Shown: positions 22,330-31,768 of the stretch, one piece after another
Position numbering within the stretch: position 1 is the stretch's first letter
How the letters are laid out: every line of letters begins with the position of its first letter
Translations under genes and position numbers: made by a program
The notes under the pieces: generated by a model
What the model was told of the DNA's origin: nothing
Seen by the model: only the letters and a program-made list of their open reading frames with translations
Databases searched by the model: none
NCBI GenBank assembly: GCA_027297205.1
Contig: JAPUIH010000031.1
Coordinates: 1-32,064 of the forward strand
Reading direction: 5' to 3'
From: SAR324 cluster bacterium
GTDB taxonomy: Bacteria; SAR324; JACQKK01
DNA length: 32,064 nucleotides

Positions 22330-24153
22330 TCAGACCGATCCCTTGCTGTTGATGGCGCGGTCCAGATTATACGCGGCGCTGATCAGGGCGAAATGGCTGA
22401 ACGCCTGGGGGAAATTCCCCAGCAGCTCGCCCGTGGAGGAAATTTCCTCGCTGTACAGGCCCAGGTGATTGGCGTAGCTGAGCATCTTCTCGAAAATCAG
22501 GCGGGCCTCCCGCAGCCGGCCGGCCCGGGTGAGGGCTTCCACCAGCCAGAAGGTGCACATAGTGAAAGTGCCCTCCTCCCCTGTAATGCCGTCGTCGGCG
22601 CTGTCTCCCGAATCTTCTCCGTGTTTGTAGCGAAACACCAGGGAGTCGGATACCAGATGCTGCAAGGTCTGATTCAAGGTGGCCTGCATGCGCGGATCCT
22701 GCGGCGAAACGAAGAAGACCAGGGGCATGATCAGGTTGCTCGCATCCATCGCGGTGGAGTCGTAATATTGCACGAAGCATTGCAATTCCTGGTTCCAGCC
22801 CCGGCTCATAACCTCGCTGTAAATTGTCTCGCGCACCTTGCGCCAGCGGCCGCTGTTGGAGGGGAAGCCGCGTTTTTTGGCAAGGCGGATACCCCGGTCC
22901 AGGGCGACCCAGCACATGACCTTCGAGTAGATGAAGTGCTGGGGCTCACCGCGCACCTCCCAGATTCCCATGTCGGGCTTGTCCCAGTTGTCGCAGACCC
23001 AGTCCAACAGGGGTTGCAGGGAAATCCACAGGCCGGACGAGATGGGCGTGCCATATTTGTTGAACAAATAAATGGCGTCCATCAGTTCGCCATAGATATC
23101 CAGTTGCAGTTGATGGGCGGCGCCATTGCCGATGCGCACGGGCGCGGAACCTTTGTAGCCTTCCAGATTGTCCAGGATGGTTTCCGGTATGTTGTGCTGG
23201 CCGTCAATCTTGTACATGATCTGCAGGGAGCCGTCCGGGTTGCGTTCCTTGGCCCGGGAAGTGAGCCAATCCATGAACTGCGCGGCCTCCTTGGTGAATC
23301 CGATGCGCAGCAGCGCGTAGAGGGAAAATGACGTGTCGCGAATCCAAGTGTAGCGATAGTCCCAATTGCGTGTGCCTCCTATTTTTTCCGGCAGGCTGGT
23401 GGTGGGGGCCGCCACCATGGCGCCGGTGGGCGCATAGGTGAGCAGTTTCAGGGTGAGCGCGGAGCGATGCACCCACTCCCGCCAACGGCCCTGATAGGTG
23501 CATTGGGAAATCCAGCGATGCCAATAATTGATGGTTTCCGTGTAGGCGCTTTCTCCTTCCACGTCGTTCAGGAGCGGATCGCCCCCATCCATCGTGTGAT
23601 TTAGAATGAAATACACGGTTTCCCCCTCTGAAAGGGAAATCTCGCATTCCACGCCTTTATTCTTTACCTGCAGGGGCAGCGGGCTTAGCAAGCCCATGGT
23701 TGTATCTCCCGAACGGAACACTGCGCCGGCCTCGGCCACCTCCACCGAGTGGGTGTCCCGGCCGTAATTGAAGGCGGGATGACATTCCAATTGAAATCGG
23801 ATGGAACCCCGTACGCAGCTCAGCCCGCGGATAATCTGATGCGGTGGATCGTCAACTTCATCGGCCTCGCCGGAAACCGGCATAAAATCGTTCAGTTCAC
23901 CCACACCGTCGGTATGGAGAAAGCGCGTGATCAGTACGTTGGTTTCCGGATAGTAAAATTGTTGGCGGCGGAGGGATTCCTTGGGCGCGATCTTGAAGTA
24001 GCCGCCCCGCTTGTCGTCGAGAATGGCGCCGAACACGCTCGGTGAATCGAAATTTGGCAGGCAATACCAGTCAATGGAGCCGTCGGAGGCCACCAGGGAT
24101 GCGGTATACATGTTTCCGATCAGTCCGTACTCGGAAATTTCCTTATATGCCAA
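22330..24153 (-). CDS. Glycoside hydrolase family 15 protein (glucoamylase/trehalase-like)
   Basis: This roughly 607-residue protein has the N-terminal GH15 beta-sandwich, with ISEYGLIGNMYTASLVASDG and SIDWYCLPNFDSPSVFGAIL. Its catalytic (alpha/alpha)6 barrel includes GTRNWDYRYTWIRDTSFSLY and GIWEVRGEPQHF, whose Glu is a likely catalytic acid. Near the C-terminus EEGTFTMCTFWLVEALTRAG carries a likely base. GH15 proteins of this type hydrolyse alpha-linked glucosides such as trehalose or maltodextrin. There is no signal peptide, so it is cytoplasmic. The frame opens at GTG 24192, but that codon has no ribosome-binding site. TTG 24153 follows AAGAGG at good spacing and gives MAYKEISEYGLIGN, the common family start. 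In many bacteria such genes sit beside trehalose synthesis genes, not seen here. Confidence 0.92.
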   Translation of the reverse strand: MAYKEISEYGLIGNMYTASLVASDGSIDWYCLPNFDSPSVFGAILDDKRGGYFKIAPKESLRRQQFYYPETNVLITRFLHTDGVGELNDFMPVSGEADEVDDPPHQIIRGLSCVRGSIRFQLECHPAFNYGRDTHSVEVAEAGAVFRSGDTTMGLLSPLPLQVKNKGVECEISLSEGETVYFILNHTMDGGDPLLNDVEGESAYTETINYWHRWISQCTYQGRWREWVHRSALTLKLLTYAPTGAMVAAPTTSLPEKIGGTRNWDYRYTWIRDTSFSLYALLRIGFTKEAAQFMDWLTSRAKERNPDGSLQIMYKIDGQHNIPETILDNLEGYKGSAPVRIGNGAAHQLQLDIYGELMDAIYLFNKYGTPISSGLWISLQPLLDWVCDNWDKPDMGIWEVRGEPQHFIYSKVMCWVALDRGIRLAKKRGFPSNSGRWRKVRETIYSEVMSRGWNQELQCFVQYYDSTAMDASNLIMPLVFFVSPQDPRMQATLNQTLQHLVSDSLVFRYKHGEDSGDSADDGITGEEGTFTMCTFWLVEALTRAGRLREARLIFEKMLSYANHLGLYSEEISSTGELLGNFPQAFSHFALISAAYNLDRAINSKGSV

Positions 24154-24265
24154 GACCAACCTCTTGCTTGGGTTGTCAGTTTGCCGCGGCACCGGCGCAC
24201 CCGCCCGCGGTGAACCGGGGAAGTGACGCAGCGGCCCATGCTCCCCGCCACCGGTGGTCTCCGGT

Positions 24266-24280
24266 GCGGCGCCCCGCCGC
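24266..24280. terminator. GC hairpin downstream of the holA-like gene
   Basis: GCGGCG (24266-24271) and CGCCGC (24275-24280) pair around CCC in the gap between the holA-like gene and the GH15 gene. There is no T-run on the minus strand, so termination is only a possibility. Confidence 0.2.
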
Positions 24281-24351
24281 CTACATTTTAGTCCTGCCTA
24301 TCTTTAACGTAAATATTCCCGCAGGCCGGTGGGAGGCTGCTCCCAATCCTG

Positions 24352-25767
24352 TCAATTCATGCCCGCCTTCCCAAGGTATTGCAACGGCCGCGCCTCCTGC
24401 AGAAAGTGCCCGCCACAAATTGCCATCATCAGGTCCTTGAACAGCAACGGCGCCAGCCGGGCGTTCCGCTTCAGGGCAATATCCAACTCCGCCAGGGCAC
24501 GCAGCATGCGCTCCAGTTCCGTGGCGGAATATTGCCTGGACTGCCTCACCAGTTTGCGGGCGATGAATGGGGGCAGTTTCAATTGCGATGCCAGTTCCGC
24601 TTCTCCGGCGCCCGCGGCGTTCATGGCATGGATGCGCATCAACTGCCGGAAGTAGCGCGCCAATATTCCAATCAGCACCGGATGCTCGTGGGGAGACTCG
24701 CGCATCAGTTGATCCAGCACCGCCAGGGTGCCGTCCAGGTCCTTCGTCCCCAGCTTTTCGGTGATCTGGAAGGGAGAATGGCGGCTGTTGCCGTGCAGGG
24801 CGGCCAGCAGAGCCTCCTCATCGGGCTCCGTGCCGGCGGGAAAAAGCAATGCCAGCTTATCCAGCTCCGATGCCAGTTGACCCAGGTCATTCCCCACATG
24901 GCGCAGCAACTGCTCCATGGCGGGCCGATTGAGGGCAAGTCCGCGTGCGCGGGATTCCTTGCGCAGCCAGTCCAGAGGTGCATAGTCGTCATAAGTGACG
25001 AACTTTTCCACGGTGCCATGCCGCTTCAGCAGCCGCAGCAACGGCGCCGAAAGATCGCCCTCCCGGCCCTCGGCGGTGAAGATCAGCCGGCAGCCGGGGG
25101 GCGGGTTGGCGATCAGTTTTTCCAGCAGGGCGTGCAGCCTGCCCACGGCGGAGGCTGGCTCCGCAGATGTGGCGGATTCTCCTTCCTCATCGGCAAACAC
25201 GATCTTGCCTTTTACTTTGAGGCGCAGAAAGGCCTTCAGGCCGAGCAGTTCGTGCCCGGCATCATTGGGCACAAGAAATTGCGGCGATTCCGCCGCGACA
25301 TCCAGCAGCACCTGTCCCCCGGGCAAGGAGGTGACCTCACCCACCCAGCCGCGCAGGTTGGCCTCGTCTGTGCCGGACTGTCCGGCGGGCAGTTCGCCGG
25401 CTTCCGCCCACACGCTCCGGCCCTCCCATGTGCAGCGGCGCATCTGAATGGCCTCCAGGGCCTCGGCCAGGTTTGCCGCGGCCCGGCCCGTCATCTTCAC
25501 GCATTCCAGATGATCCAGGCGCACCACATATTGCCCGGTCAGAAAGGGCACCGTCTGGCAGGCGATCTGGAACTCATCCACGCTTTCGCTGAGTGCCTCT
25601 CCGGAAGCGGCTCTGAACATTTCCTGGGCGTCGAAGCGGTGATAGGCGAATTCCGGCAGAGCATCTCCCAGCGCATCCGCAACCAGGCGCTGGGCGGTCT
25701 CAGCCACGGCATGGCGCTGGTTGCCGAAGACGAGCGATACATTTTGGGATGAGGAGGCAGCCGGCAT
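24352..25767 (-). CDS. holA: DNA polymerase III delta subunit (HolA)-like protein with a large insertion
   Basis: This 471-residue protein resembles the clamp-loader delta subunit. The N-terminal LVFGNQRHAVAETAQRL is the degenerate P-loop region. The second domain has LLRLLKRHGTVEKFVTYDDY and LLRHVGNDLGQLASELDKLAL. The C-terminal domain has SPFQITEKLGTKDLDGTL, HPVLIGILARYFRQLMRI and a closing LAELDIALKRN helix, all typical of HolA. Most HolA proteins have about 340 residues. The excess is an insertion of roughly 118 residues (about 91-208) between two strands of domain I, which I cannot match to a known domain. It starts 25 bp after ptsP ends, suggesting an operon. Canonical holA in gammaproteobacteria lies next to lptE, so this may be a relocated or second copy. 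Confidence 0.75.
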   Translation of the reverse strand: MPAASSSQNVSLVFGNQRHAVAETAQRLVADALGDALPEFAYHRFDAQEMFRAASGEALSESVDEFQIACQTVPFLTGQYVVRLDHLECVKMTGRAAANLAEALEAIQMRRCTWEGRSVWAEAGELPAGQSGTDEANLRGWVGEVTSLPGGQVLLDVAAESPQFLVPNDAGHELLGLKAFLRLKVKGKIVFADEEGESATSAEPASAVGRLHALLEKLIANPPPGCRLIFTAEGREGDLSAPLLRLLKRHGTVEKFVTYDDYAPLDWLRKESRARGLALNRPAMEQLLRHVGNDLGQLASELDKLALLFPAGTEPDEEALLAALHGNSRHSPFQITEKLGTKDLDGTLAVLDQLMRESPHEHPVLIGILARYFRQLMRIHAMNAAGAGEAELASQLKLPPFIARKLVRQSRQYSATELERMLRALAELDIALKRNARLAPLLFKDLMMAICGGHFLQEARPLQYLGKAGMN

Positions 25768-25792
25768 CGGGGCACGGTCGGATGATGGGAAT

Positions 25793-28108
25793 TCAGGAAC
25801 CGATGGACAATTGGATATTGCGGCGCACGTTCTCCGCAGTGGTGGAATCCATGGCGATATCCGAAAGCCGCTGCAACTCGGCCAACGTGTATTGGGACAG
25901 CCGGTCCTTGACGATGGGAATAAGCGGGGCGTTCATGCTCAATTCCCGCAATCCCATTCCGGCCAGCACCAGGCAGCCTTCCGGATCGGAGGACATCTCC
26001 CCGCAAAGCTCGATCGGCTTGCCGTGGCGGTTGGCCGTCTCGATCAGGCGCTTGATCATGATCAGCACCGCCGGGTCAAGCGGGTCGTAAAGATGGCTCA
26101 CGTTGGGATTGTTGCGATCCACCGCCAGCACATATTGGGTGAGGTCATTGCTGCCGATGGAAAGGAAATCCAACTCGCCTACAAAATGCTCGCACATCAG
26201 AACCGCGGACGGCACCTCGAACATCATGCCCAGCTTGATTTCCGGCAGCGCCTTGCCGGATTCCTGCTCCAGTTCCCGCCGGCAGTCCAGGTAAATGCGC
26301 TTTACTTCGTGCAACTCGTCCAAATGGCTGATCATGGGAAACATCAGTTGCGTATCTCCCATGTGGGCAACCTGGAGAATGGCCTTGATCTGCTCTTTGA
26401 GCAGGGATTGCCACCGCAACTGGTAACGGATAGAGCGGATGCCCAGAAACGGATTTTCCTCCTTTGGGAAATGCAGGTAGGAGGGAAACTTGTCTCCGCC
26501 CAAATCGAGCGTGCGGAAGATCACAGGCTGCCCGTCGGCGGTTTTCAGCACTTTGCTATAGGTTTCCACCAACTCCTCGATTGTGGGGCAGGTGGAGCGC
26601 ATCAGGTAATAAATTTCGGTGCGGTACAGGCCTATGCCCTCGGCGCCGTACCGGGTAAAATCCTCCAGGTCCTGCGCCAGTCCCACATTGGCCCGCAGGA
26701 TTATGCGCTCCCCGTCCTTGGTGGTGCAGAGGACATCGCGCAACTCGTCCAGGTGCGACAGATAGGCCGCCTGCGACACCTGATGGCGTTCGTACACCTG
26801 CACGAGACCGGCATCCGGATTGACGAATACAGTCCCCGACTCGCCGTCAACCAGCACTTCCTCGCCCTCCAGCAGTAACTCCACGGCGTCGGTGATGCCG
26901 CTCACCGCGGGGATGCGCAGGCTGCGCGCCAAGATGGAGGCGTGGGACACATGGCCGCCGTAAGTGGTGACGATGCCCTTCACAAATTGGGGATCCAACT
27001 GGGCGGTGTCGCTGGGCGTGAGGTTTTCCGCCACCAAAATCACGGGCCGCTCCATTACCAGGCGCCTGGGCTGACTTTGTCCCAGGTGATGCAACAATCG
27101 GAAGCCGATGTCTTCCAGGTCCGCGCCCCGCTCCTGGAGATAAGGGTCTTCGATGCTTTGGAAGGCTTTCAAGTGCTCCCGCACCACGTGAGAAACCGCC
27201 CAGGACGCCGAGGCGCCCTCCTGGATCTGGTCGACGATGCGCTGAATGAAATTGCGGTCTTCCAGAAACAGCAAATGGGCGTGGAATATCGCCGCGTCCT
27301 GTCCACCGATACGCGTGGTCACGTCCTGGATCAGGTGCAGGATTTCCTCCACGGACTCCTCCACCGCCTTGCGTAGCGCCTGCTCTTCCTGCTGTGGCGA
27401 GTTCTTGGAAGCATATGCGGGCTCTTCGATGCGGTGCTGGGTAAGCACCATCACCTTTTCCTTGGCAAGGCCAGGCGCAATGGGAATGCCTTCCAACTGG
27501 AAGGCGTGCTCAGGCCGCTCGCGTTTGGGAATTTTACCGGCCACTTCTTGTACCCGCTCCACCACGATCGCCTTGGAGATCAGTCCGGAAATCTGTGAAG
27601 CGATCGTGATCAGCAACCGTTCTTCTTCCGCGGTGAATTGACGGTGTTCCTGATTTTGAATGGCCAACACGCCGATGGGCTTGCGGTATTCGATCAGCGG
27701 CACGCCCAGAAAGGAAGACAGCTTGTCCTCGTCAATAGATGGGAAGTACTTGAAGCGGGGATGGCTGGCCACATCGAGTACGTTGACGGGCGAGCGGGTT
27801 TCAATGGCCATGCCGATCAGGCCCTCGGTGGTGTTCATGCGCACCTGTCCCACGGCCGTCGGATTAAGCCCGTGCGTGGCCTTCAGCTCCAGGCGCTGAT
27901 CGTCTTCCTCGTAGAGGTAAATCGAACAGACATCCACACTCATGCGCTCGGCGATCAGGTGCACGGTCTGGGAAAGGGTCTCGTCCAGATTGTGGGAAGT
28001 CGTGATAATGCGGCTGATATCGATCAGCGTCTGCAGGATGCCCTCATGGCCATCCGCCCCGCCGCCACGATGGTCAATTCCCACGCTATCGCTCATTGTT
28101 GCCGCCAT
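25793..28108 (-). CDS. ptsP: GAF-domain PEP-protein phosphotransferase PtsP (enzyme I-Ntr)
   Basis: This roughly 771-residue enzyme starts the nitrogen-related phosphotransferase system, taking phosphate from PEP to NPr and on to EIIA-Ntr. An N-terminal GAF domain (about residues 20-170) can sense glutamine or 2-oxoglutarate. The enzyme I part has a GIPIAPGLAKEKV start, the phospho-histidine segment TTYGGHVSHASILARS (His near residue 380), and the PEP-binding barrel with RTLDLGGDK, LGMMFEVPSAVL and SIGSNDLTQYVLAVDR. The frame is open to 28189. ATG 28108 and ATG 28096 are both plausible starts and neither has a strong ribosome-binding site. The usual neighbour rppH is not present; a holA-like gene follows instead. 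NPr and EIIA-Ntr are not in the window. Confidence 0.96.
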   Translation of the reverse strand: MAATMSDSVGIDHRGGGADGHEGILQTLIDISRIITTSHNLDETLSQTVHLIAERMSVDVCSIYLYEEDDQRLELKATHGLNPTAVGQVRMNTTEGLIGMAIETRSPVNVLDVASHPRFKYFPSIDEDKLSSFLGVPLIEYRKPIGVLAIQNQEHRQFTAEEERLLITIASQISGLISKAIVVERVQEVAGKIPKRERPEHAFQLEGIPIAPGLAKEKVMVLTQHRIEEPAYASKNSPQQEEQALRKAVEESVEEILHLIQDVTTRIGGQDAAIFHAHLLFLEDRNFIQRIVDQIQEGASASWAVSHVVREHLKAFQSIEDPYLQERGADLEDIGFRLLHHLGQSQPRRLVMERPVILVAENLTPSDTAQLDPQFVKGIVTTYGGHVSHASILARSLRIPAVSGITDAVELLLEGEEVLVDGESGTVFVNPDAGLVQVYERHQVSQAAYLSHLDELRDVLCTTKDGERIILRANVGLAQDLEDFTRYGAEGIGLYRTEIYYLMRSTCPTIEELVETYSKVLKTADGQPVIFRTLDLGGDKFPSYLHFPKEENPFLGIRSIRYQLRWQSLLKEQIKAILQVAHMGDTQLMFPMISHLDELHEVKRIYLDCRRELEQESGKALPEIKLGMMFEVPSAVLMCEHFVGELDFLSIGSNDLTQYVLAVDRNNPNVSHLYDPLDPAVLIMIKRLIETANRHGKPIELCGEMSSDPEGCLVLAGMGLRELSMNAPLIPIVKDRLSQYTLAELQRLSDIAMDSTTAENVRRNIQLSIGS

Positions 28109-28530
28109 GCGCGTTGTGTTGATCCCAGGCCCGGCACCCGTCCGAGGAGCCCCGGTTCGCCGCCGCGAACGCCGGCCGGCAGAGGGCATGAATTGTTCCT
28201 GGATATCAGGATTTCGAATTTTTCCCTCACAAACTCCTCAAATCTTCAACCGGTATTGCGGTGCGATTTTGTAGCCGTATCCGAAATATTAATTAACCAG
28301 TCTAGCCGAATCGAAGGGACAAGCAAAAGCAATAAGCTGTAAGCTATTGATAAAAGAAGTAAAATCCCTTTCGTCCCTGCCGGACGGAATCTGTAAAATT
28401 GGGACTTGCGGAATTCTCGCCGGTTTGGCAGACCGTGAAGAAGTTTTGCGGTTAATCGTGACCCTGTCCAAGCTGGGAAGACCCGCCAGCACCTGGGGCC
28501 AGTGAGCCTTGCACACCGTCTGGACCTGAC
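28109..28530. other. Divergent intergenic region between ptsP and the beta-lactamase-family gene
   Basis: About 420 bp, AT-rich between 28200 and 28400, where promoters for both directions are expected. I could not assign clear -35/-10 pairs. No repeat or RNA gene was recognised. Confidence 0.4.
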
Positions 28531-29640
28531 ATGAGCAGCACCACCATCGTGAATTTCTCCCGCAACCGCCGCCAGGAATTGCAGGCGTTGGTTGAGGCCG
28601 CGATCCGGCAAAGGATATTTCCAGGCATGGAGTTGCTGGTGGCCAAAGGAGAGGAGGTGCTCCTGCACGAAGTCTGGGGAAATATCGAGGCGGGTCCCGA
28701 AGCCGCGCGGCTTGGGCGAAATACCCTTTTCGACATCGCCTCCATGACCAAGCCCATCGCCACCGCCATTTCCATGATGGTGCTGATTGAAAAAGGAACC
28801 CTGGCCCTGGAAGACAAGGTGCGCGATTTCATTCCCGAATTCGAGCATCCGGAAAAAGACGGGATCGCGTTGCGTCATCTGCTTACCCATACCTCCGGGC
28901 TGCCCGACTGGGCGGATTTGTTCAGCAATACGGAGAGTCAGCAGGACGCCCTGCAAAAGCTGCTGGCCATTCCTTTACAGTATCCAACGGGTACGGCGAT
29001 AGTTTACAGCGATCTGGGTTTCCTGCTGCTGGGAGAAATTATCCGGCGCGTGAGCGGCCAGAGCCTGGGAGAGTTCTTCTACCAGAATGTGAGTCACCCG
29101 CTGCAGATGGCCCGCACGGCCTTTAATCCGCTGCTGATGGGCTGGGATTTGCCCATCGCGCCCACTCTGTATTGCACCATGCGCCAGCAGTTACTGCGGG
29201 GCATCGTCCATGACGAGAACTGCTTCCGCTTTGGCGGGGAAGGGGGCAACGCCGGGCTGTTTTCCACCGCCGGTGATGTGCACCGCTTTTGCCGGATGAT
29301 TCTGGGCGAGGGGGAGTTGGAAGGTGTGCGCGTGCTTACGGCGCGGACAGTGGACATGATGACGGCCAATCACAATCCCCGCAAGCTGGCCCCGCGTGGC
29401 ATGGGCTGGGACATGAAGGGCGAGGGCTTTGGCTATATGAGCTGTGGCGAACTGATGGCCGTGGGCTCGATCGGCCACACGGGATTTACCGGCACGTCTT
29501 TTTGGATAGAGCGCAAAAGCGGGTTGACCGTGATTCTGCTTACCAACCGGGTCAATATCGCCCGTGACAAGAACCAGCCCGATATGATGAGCTTCCGGCC
29601 GCGTCTGCACAACCTGGTGGTCTCGCTGGTCGACGGGTGA
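28531..29640 (+). CDS. Class C beta-lactamase-family serine hydrolase
   Basis: The 369-residue protein has the three motifs of the serine beta-lactamase/penicillin-recognising fold: SMTK (S71, K74), YSD (Y159) in place of YxN, and HTG (316-318) in place of KTG. LLTHTSGLPDW at about 117-127 is typical of the class C-like esterase/peptidase group. There is no signal peptide, so it is probably cytoplasmic. That and the YSD/HTG variants point to an esterase or amidase (EstB-like) rather than an antibiotic-resistance enzyme. It stands alone, divergent from ptsP and convergent with the ExbD-like gene 23 bp away. The natural substrate is unknown. Confidence 0.88.
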   Translation: MSSTTIVNFSRNRRQELQALVEAAIRQRIFPGMELLVAKGEEVLLHEVWGNIEAGPEAARLGRNTLFDIASMTKPIATAISMMVLIEKGTLALEDKVRDFIPEFEHPEKDGIALRHLLTHTSGLPDWADLFSNTESQQDALQKLLAIPLQYPTGTAIVYSDLGFLLLGEIIRRVSGQSLGEFFYQNVSHPLQMARTAFNPLLMGWDLPIAPTLYCTMRQQLLRGIVHDENCFRFGGEGGNAGLFSTAGDVHRFCRMILGEGELEGVRVLTARTVDMMTANHNPRKLAPRGMGWDMKGEGFGYMSCGELMAVGSIGHTGFTGTSFWIERKSGLTVILLTNRVNIARDKNQPDMMSFRPRLHNLVVSLVDG

Positions 29641-29663
29641 GCGCCGCCCCGATTCCGCCCGTG

Positions 29664-30212
29664 CTATTTCTTCCTTGTAAGATTATCCCAGTAGGTATCG
29701 AACTCCCCCGAATTCTTGAGCAGCTTGCGGCGGAAAGCCACCACTTTCCCGAATGGGGTTGCCGGTGCCGCGAGGGCATGGAAGGCGACCCAATTGTCCT
29801 TGCGCAGCCGGTCCACCACCTGTTCCTTGAAACCCGCCAGGGAATATTGCTCATTGCGGTAGAATATTGTGCCGTCCTGGCGGATGCGGTAGTTCAGCCT
29901 GACCGTGGGGCGGGCCTTGCGCCTCAAGTCCCGCGCCGCCAAGGCCCGCCTGCGCATCGCCTCCTTGTGCTCGATAAAGGCGAACTTTTCCATGATGGGA
30001 GCAAGTTGGGCCAGAGCCGCCTCGATCACGGTCTTTTCCTTTTGCACCACGGCCAGTTGTTCCTGGGCCGCCTCCAGGCGCACTTCGGCTTCAGATTCGG
30101 TGGTCCTGACGAAAAACAGGATCAAGACCAGGAACGCCACCAGCAAAAACAGCAGGTCAATGAACGCGATAAACGGTCCCTGGGAGCGCTTTTCTTCCGG
30201 TGCGACGATCAT
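29664..30212 (-). CDS. ExbD/TolR-like ion-channel subunit
   Basis: This 182-residue protein has a short cytoplasmic N-terminus and one membrane helix (about 14-35) carrying D19 in FIAFIDLLFLLVAF, the place of the proton-carrying Asp in ExbD, TolR and MotB. A coiled-coil-like segment (about 38-90) follows, then a small C-terminal domain with an ExbD-type pattern (VRLNYRIRQDGTIFYRNEQY). It has no OmpA peptidoglycan-binding domain, which sets it apart from MotB and ZorB. Its ATG overlaps the stop of the ExbB/MotA-like gene by 4 bp, so the two are made together. Powered process unknown: no TonB, TolA or other partner is encoded in the window. Confidence 0.8.
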   Translation of the reverse strand: MIVAPEEKRSQGPFIAFIDLLFLLVAFLVLILFFVRTTESEAEVRLEAAQEQLAVVQKEKTVIEAALAQLAPIMEKFAFIEHKEAMRRRALAARDLRRKARPTVRLNYRIRQDGTIFYRNEQYSLAGFKEQVVDRLRKDNWVAFHALAAPATPFGKVVAFRRKLLKNSGEFDTYWDNLTRKK

Positions 30213-31768
30213 CTCCGTCCTCTTAACATGCGGCTCGCGCGGGACCTGATGCTACGGCCGCGCCGGCTCTTTCCGCGAGCCTCCTCCCCGGTCAACTCTG
30301 CCAAGGAATCGCCCGGCGGAGGGCTCTCGGACAATACCTGACCGCGGGTGGAAGGATTCTGGCTGAGCAGGCCGCTCTTGCCCGCCCCCAGCCGCTCCAA
30401 CTGATTGGCCATCTGATCCATCAGCAGCAGGGTGTCGTGGTTCAACATCCTCAGTTGCAGCAGATCGTGTTCGATCTGTTTGGAAGACCCGCCCTTCTCG
30501 CTGCCCTTGCCCACCATGTGATCCAGCTTGCTTGTCATGGTCTGCATGGCTTCGGTGAGTTTTGAGAGGGCCTGGGCCGAGAAATTCACCTGGATCGGTT
30601 CGGTCTCCTTGAGGGCTTCCACCGTGCTTTTCATGTGTTCAGCGATTTCCAGGGCCTCCTTGGAAGACCCCCCACCGGCCAACTGCTTTTTCTGGGCGTT
30701 CATCACCCCTTCCAGGGTGTGGGTCAGTTCCTGTACGGTATTGGCCAGCCGGGCCGGATTGCCCGCGGACGAGAGCGGCCCCGCCTGCATGGGATTGAAT
30801 CCCGGCTCGGCGCCGGGCCCCAGCCCCCGCAGGGCGTAGTTCTGGGTGGGCAGAATGAAAGTTGCCATCAGAATCTGCAGGGAGTTCAGGATTTCGAACA
30901 TAGCCCGCTCGTTTCGCATGTAAAGCGGCCTGAGAATCAGCACGAACAAGTTTGCAAGGATGGTCGTTCCCAGAGCGGTGCCGAAGCCGGTGATGATGGA
31001 CAATTCGGGCAGTTCGGCATTCACGCTGAAGGCCAGAAACATCCGGGTTAGTCCGATCAGAGTGCCGATCAGGCCCAACTGCGGAAGCACCTCGATGAAG
31101 GTCCACACCAGTTTCATGCTGCGCTGAGTGAGCAGGGTATGGATGTCCGCGATTGAGCTCTCCTGATTCACCCGGGCCCGGCGGCTTCCCTGCTGGAAGG
31201 TGCGCAGTACGTTCTGATAGTGAATCTGAAGCAGGGTGCTGCGGAAAATACTGGACTTCCTGCGCACCAGGGACTGTAGGAAACCGCGGGGTTTATCCGG
31301 TTCCTTGACCGGGTCGGGACCGTCGACGTTTTCGTTGATCATGTCGCAGTCCTGCTCGAGCCGGTGGCCCTCCAGATGGTAGAAGATGCCATCCCGAACG
31401 ATCAAGAACATGGCCACCAGGAAGAGCAGCATGATCGCCCCGTAGACAAAATAGGGCGCCCATTCCGGCTTGGCATAGCCGATGGCCAAGGAGGCGGCGA
31501 CCAGCAGGAAAAAAAGGAAGTTCCACTGCAAGGGGGAGCTTATGAACACCCGGTGGGGCGGCAGGTCGATCAGTCCCTGTTCCTTGGCCTGCGCCTCGTC
31601 GAGCTTTTGCTGCGAATATTCTTCCCAGGACGGAAAATCCTCCTCCACGCGGCTGTAGATTTCACGCCGGGTGAAGAATTGATTAACCCACCTTACCAGC
31701 CGCGCGGCATATCCACCCCGCTCGTGGGAGGTCCGCCTCGCACCACCGCTGTTTTTCGAATCAGCCAT
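30209..31768 (-). CDS. MotA/TolQ/ExbB-family proton channel protein with long cytoplasmic tail
   Basis: The 519-residue protein has a hydrophilic N-terminus (1-78), two membrane helices (about 82-100 and 104-124), and a cytoplasmic loop. The MotA/TolQ/ExbB core follows: EVLPQLGLIGTLIGLTRMFL (226-245) and GFGTALGTTILANLFVLIL (261-279). The remaining roughly 200 residues are soluble, with predicted helical, coiled-coil-like stretches and an Arg-rich end. ExbB and TolQ lack such a tail; Zorya ZorA has a long one but pairs with an OmpA-type ZorB, unlike here. With the overlapping ExbD-like gene it should form a proton- or sodium-driven motor. Cargo or function unknown. Confidence 0.88.
   Translation of the reverse strand: MADSKNSGGARRTSHERGGYAARLVRWVNQFFTRREIYSRVEEDFPSWEEYSQQKLDEAQAKEQGLIDLPPHRVFISSPLQWNFLFFLLVAASLAIGYAKPEWAPYFVYGAIMLLFLVAMFLIVRDGIFYHLEGHRLEQDCDMINENVDGPDPVKEPDKPRGFLQSLVRRKSSIFRSTLLQIHYQNVLRTFQQGSRRARVNQESSIADIHTLLTQRSMKLVWTFIEVLPQLGLIGTLIGLTRMFLAFSVNAELPELSIITGFGTALGTTILANLFVLILRPLYMRNERAMFEILNSLQILMATFILPTQNYALRGLGPGAEPGFNPMQAGPLSSAGNPARLANTVQELTHTLEGVMNAQKKQLAGGGSSKEALEIAEHMKSTVEALKETEPIQVNFSAQALSKLTEAMQTMTSKLDHMVGKGSEKGGSSKQIEHDLLQLRMLNHDTLLLMDQMANQLERLGAGKSGLLSQNPSTRGQVLSESPPPGDSLAELTGEEARGKSRRGRSIRSRASRMLRGRR

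Noticed and set aside
29664-31768. Zorya defence system
   Set aside because: The MotB-like partner lacks the OmpA domain of ZorB and no ZorC, ZorD or ZorE gene is seen, so only the tail of the ExbB-like protein is reminiscent.
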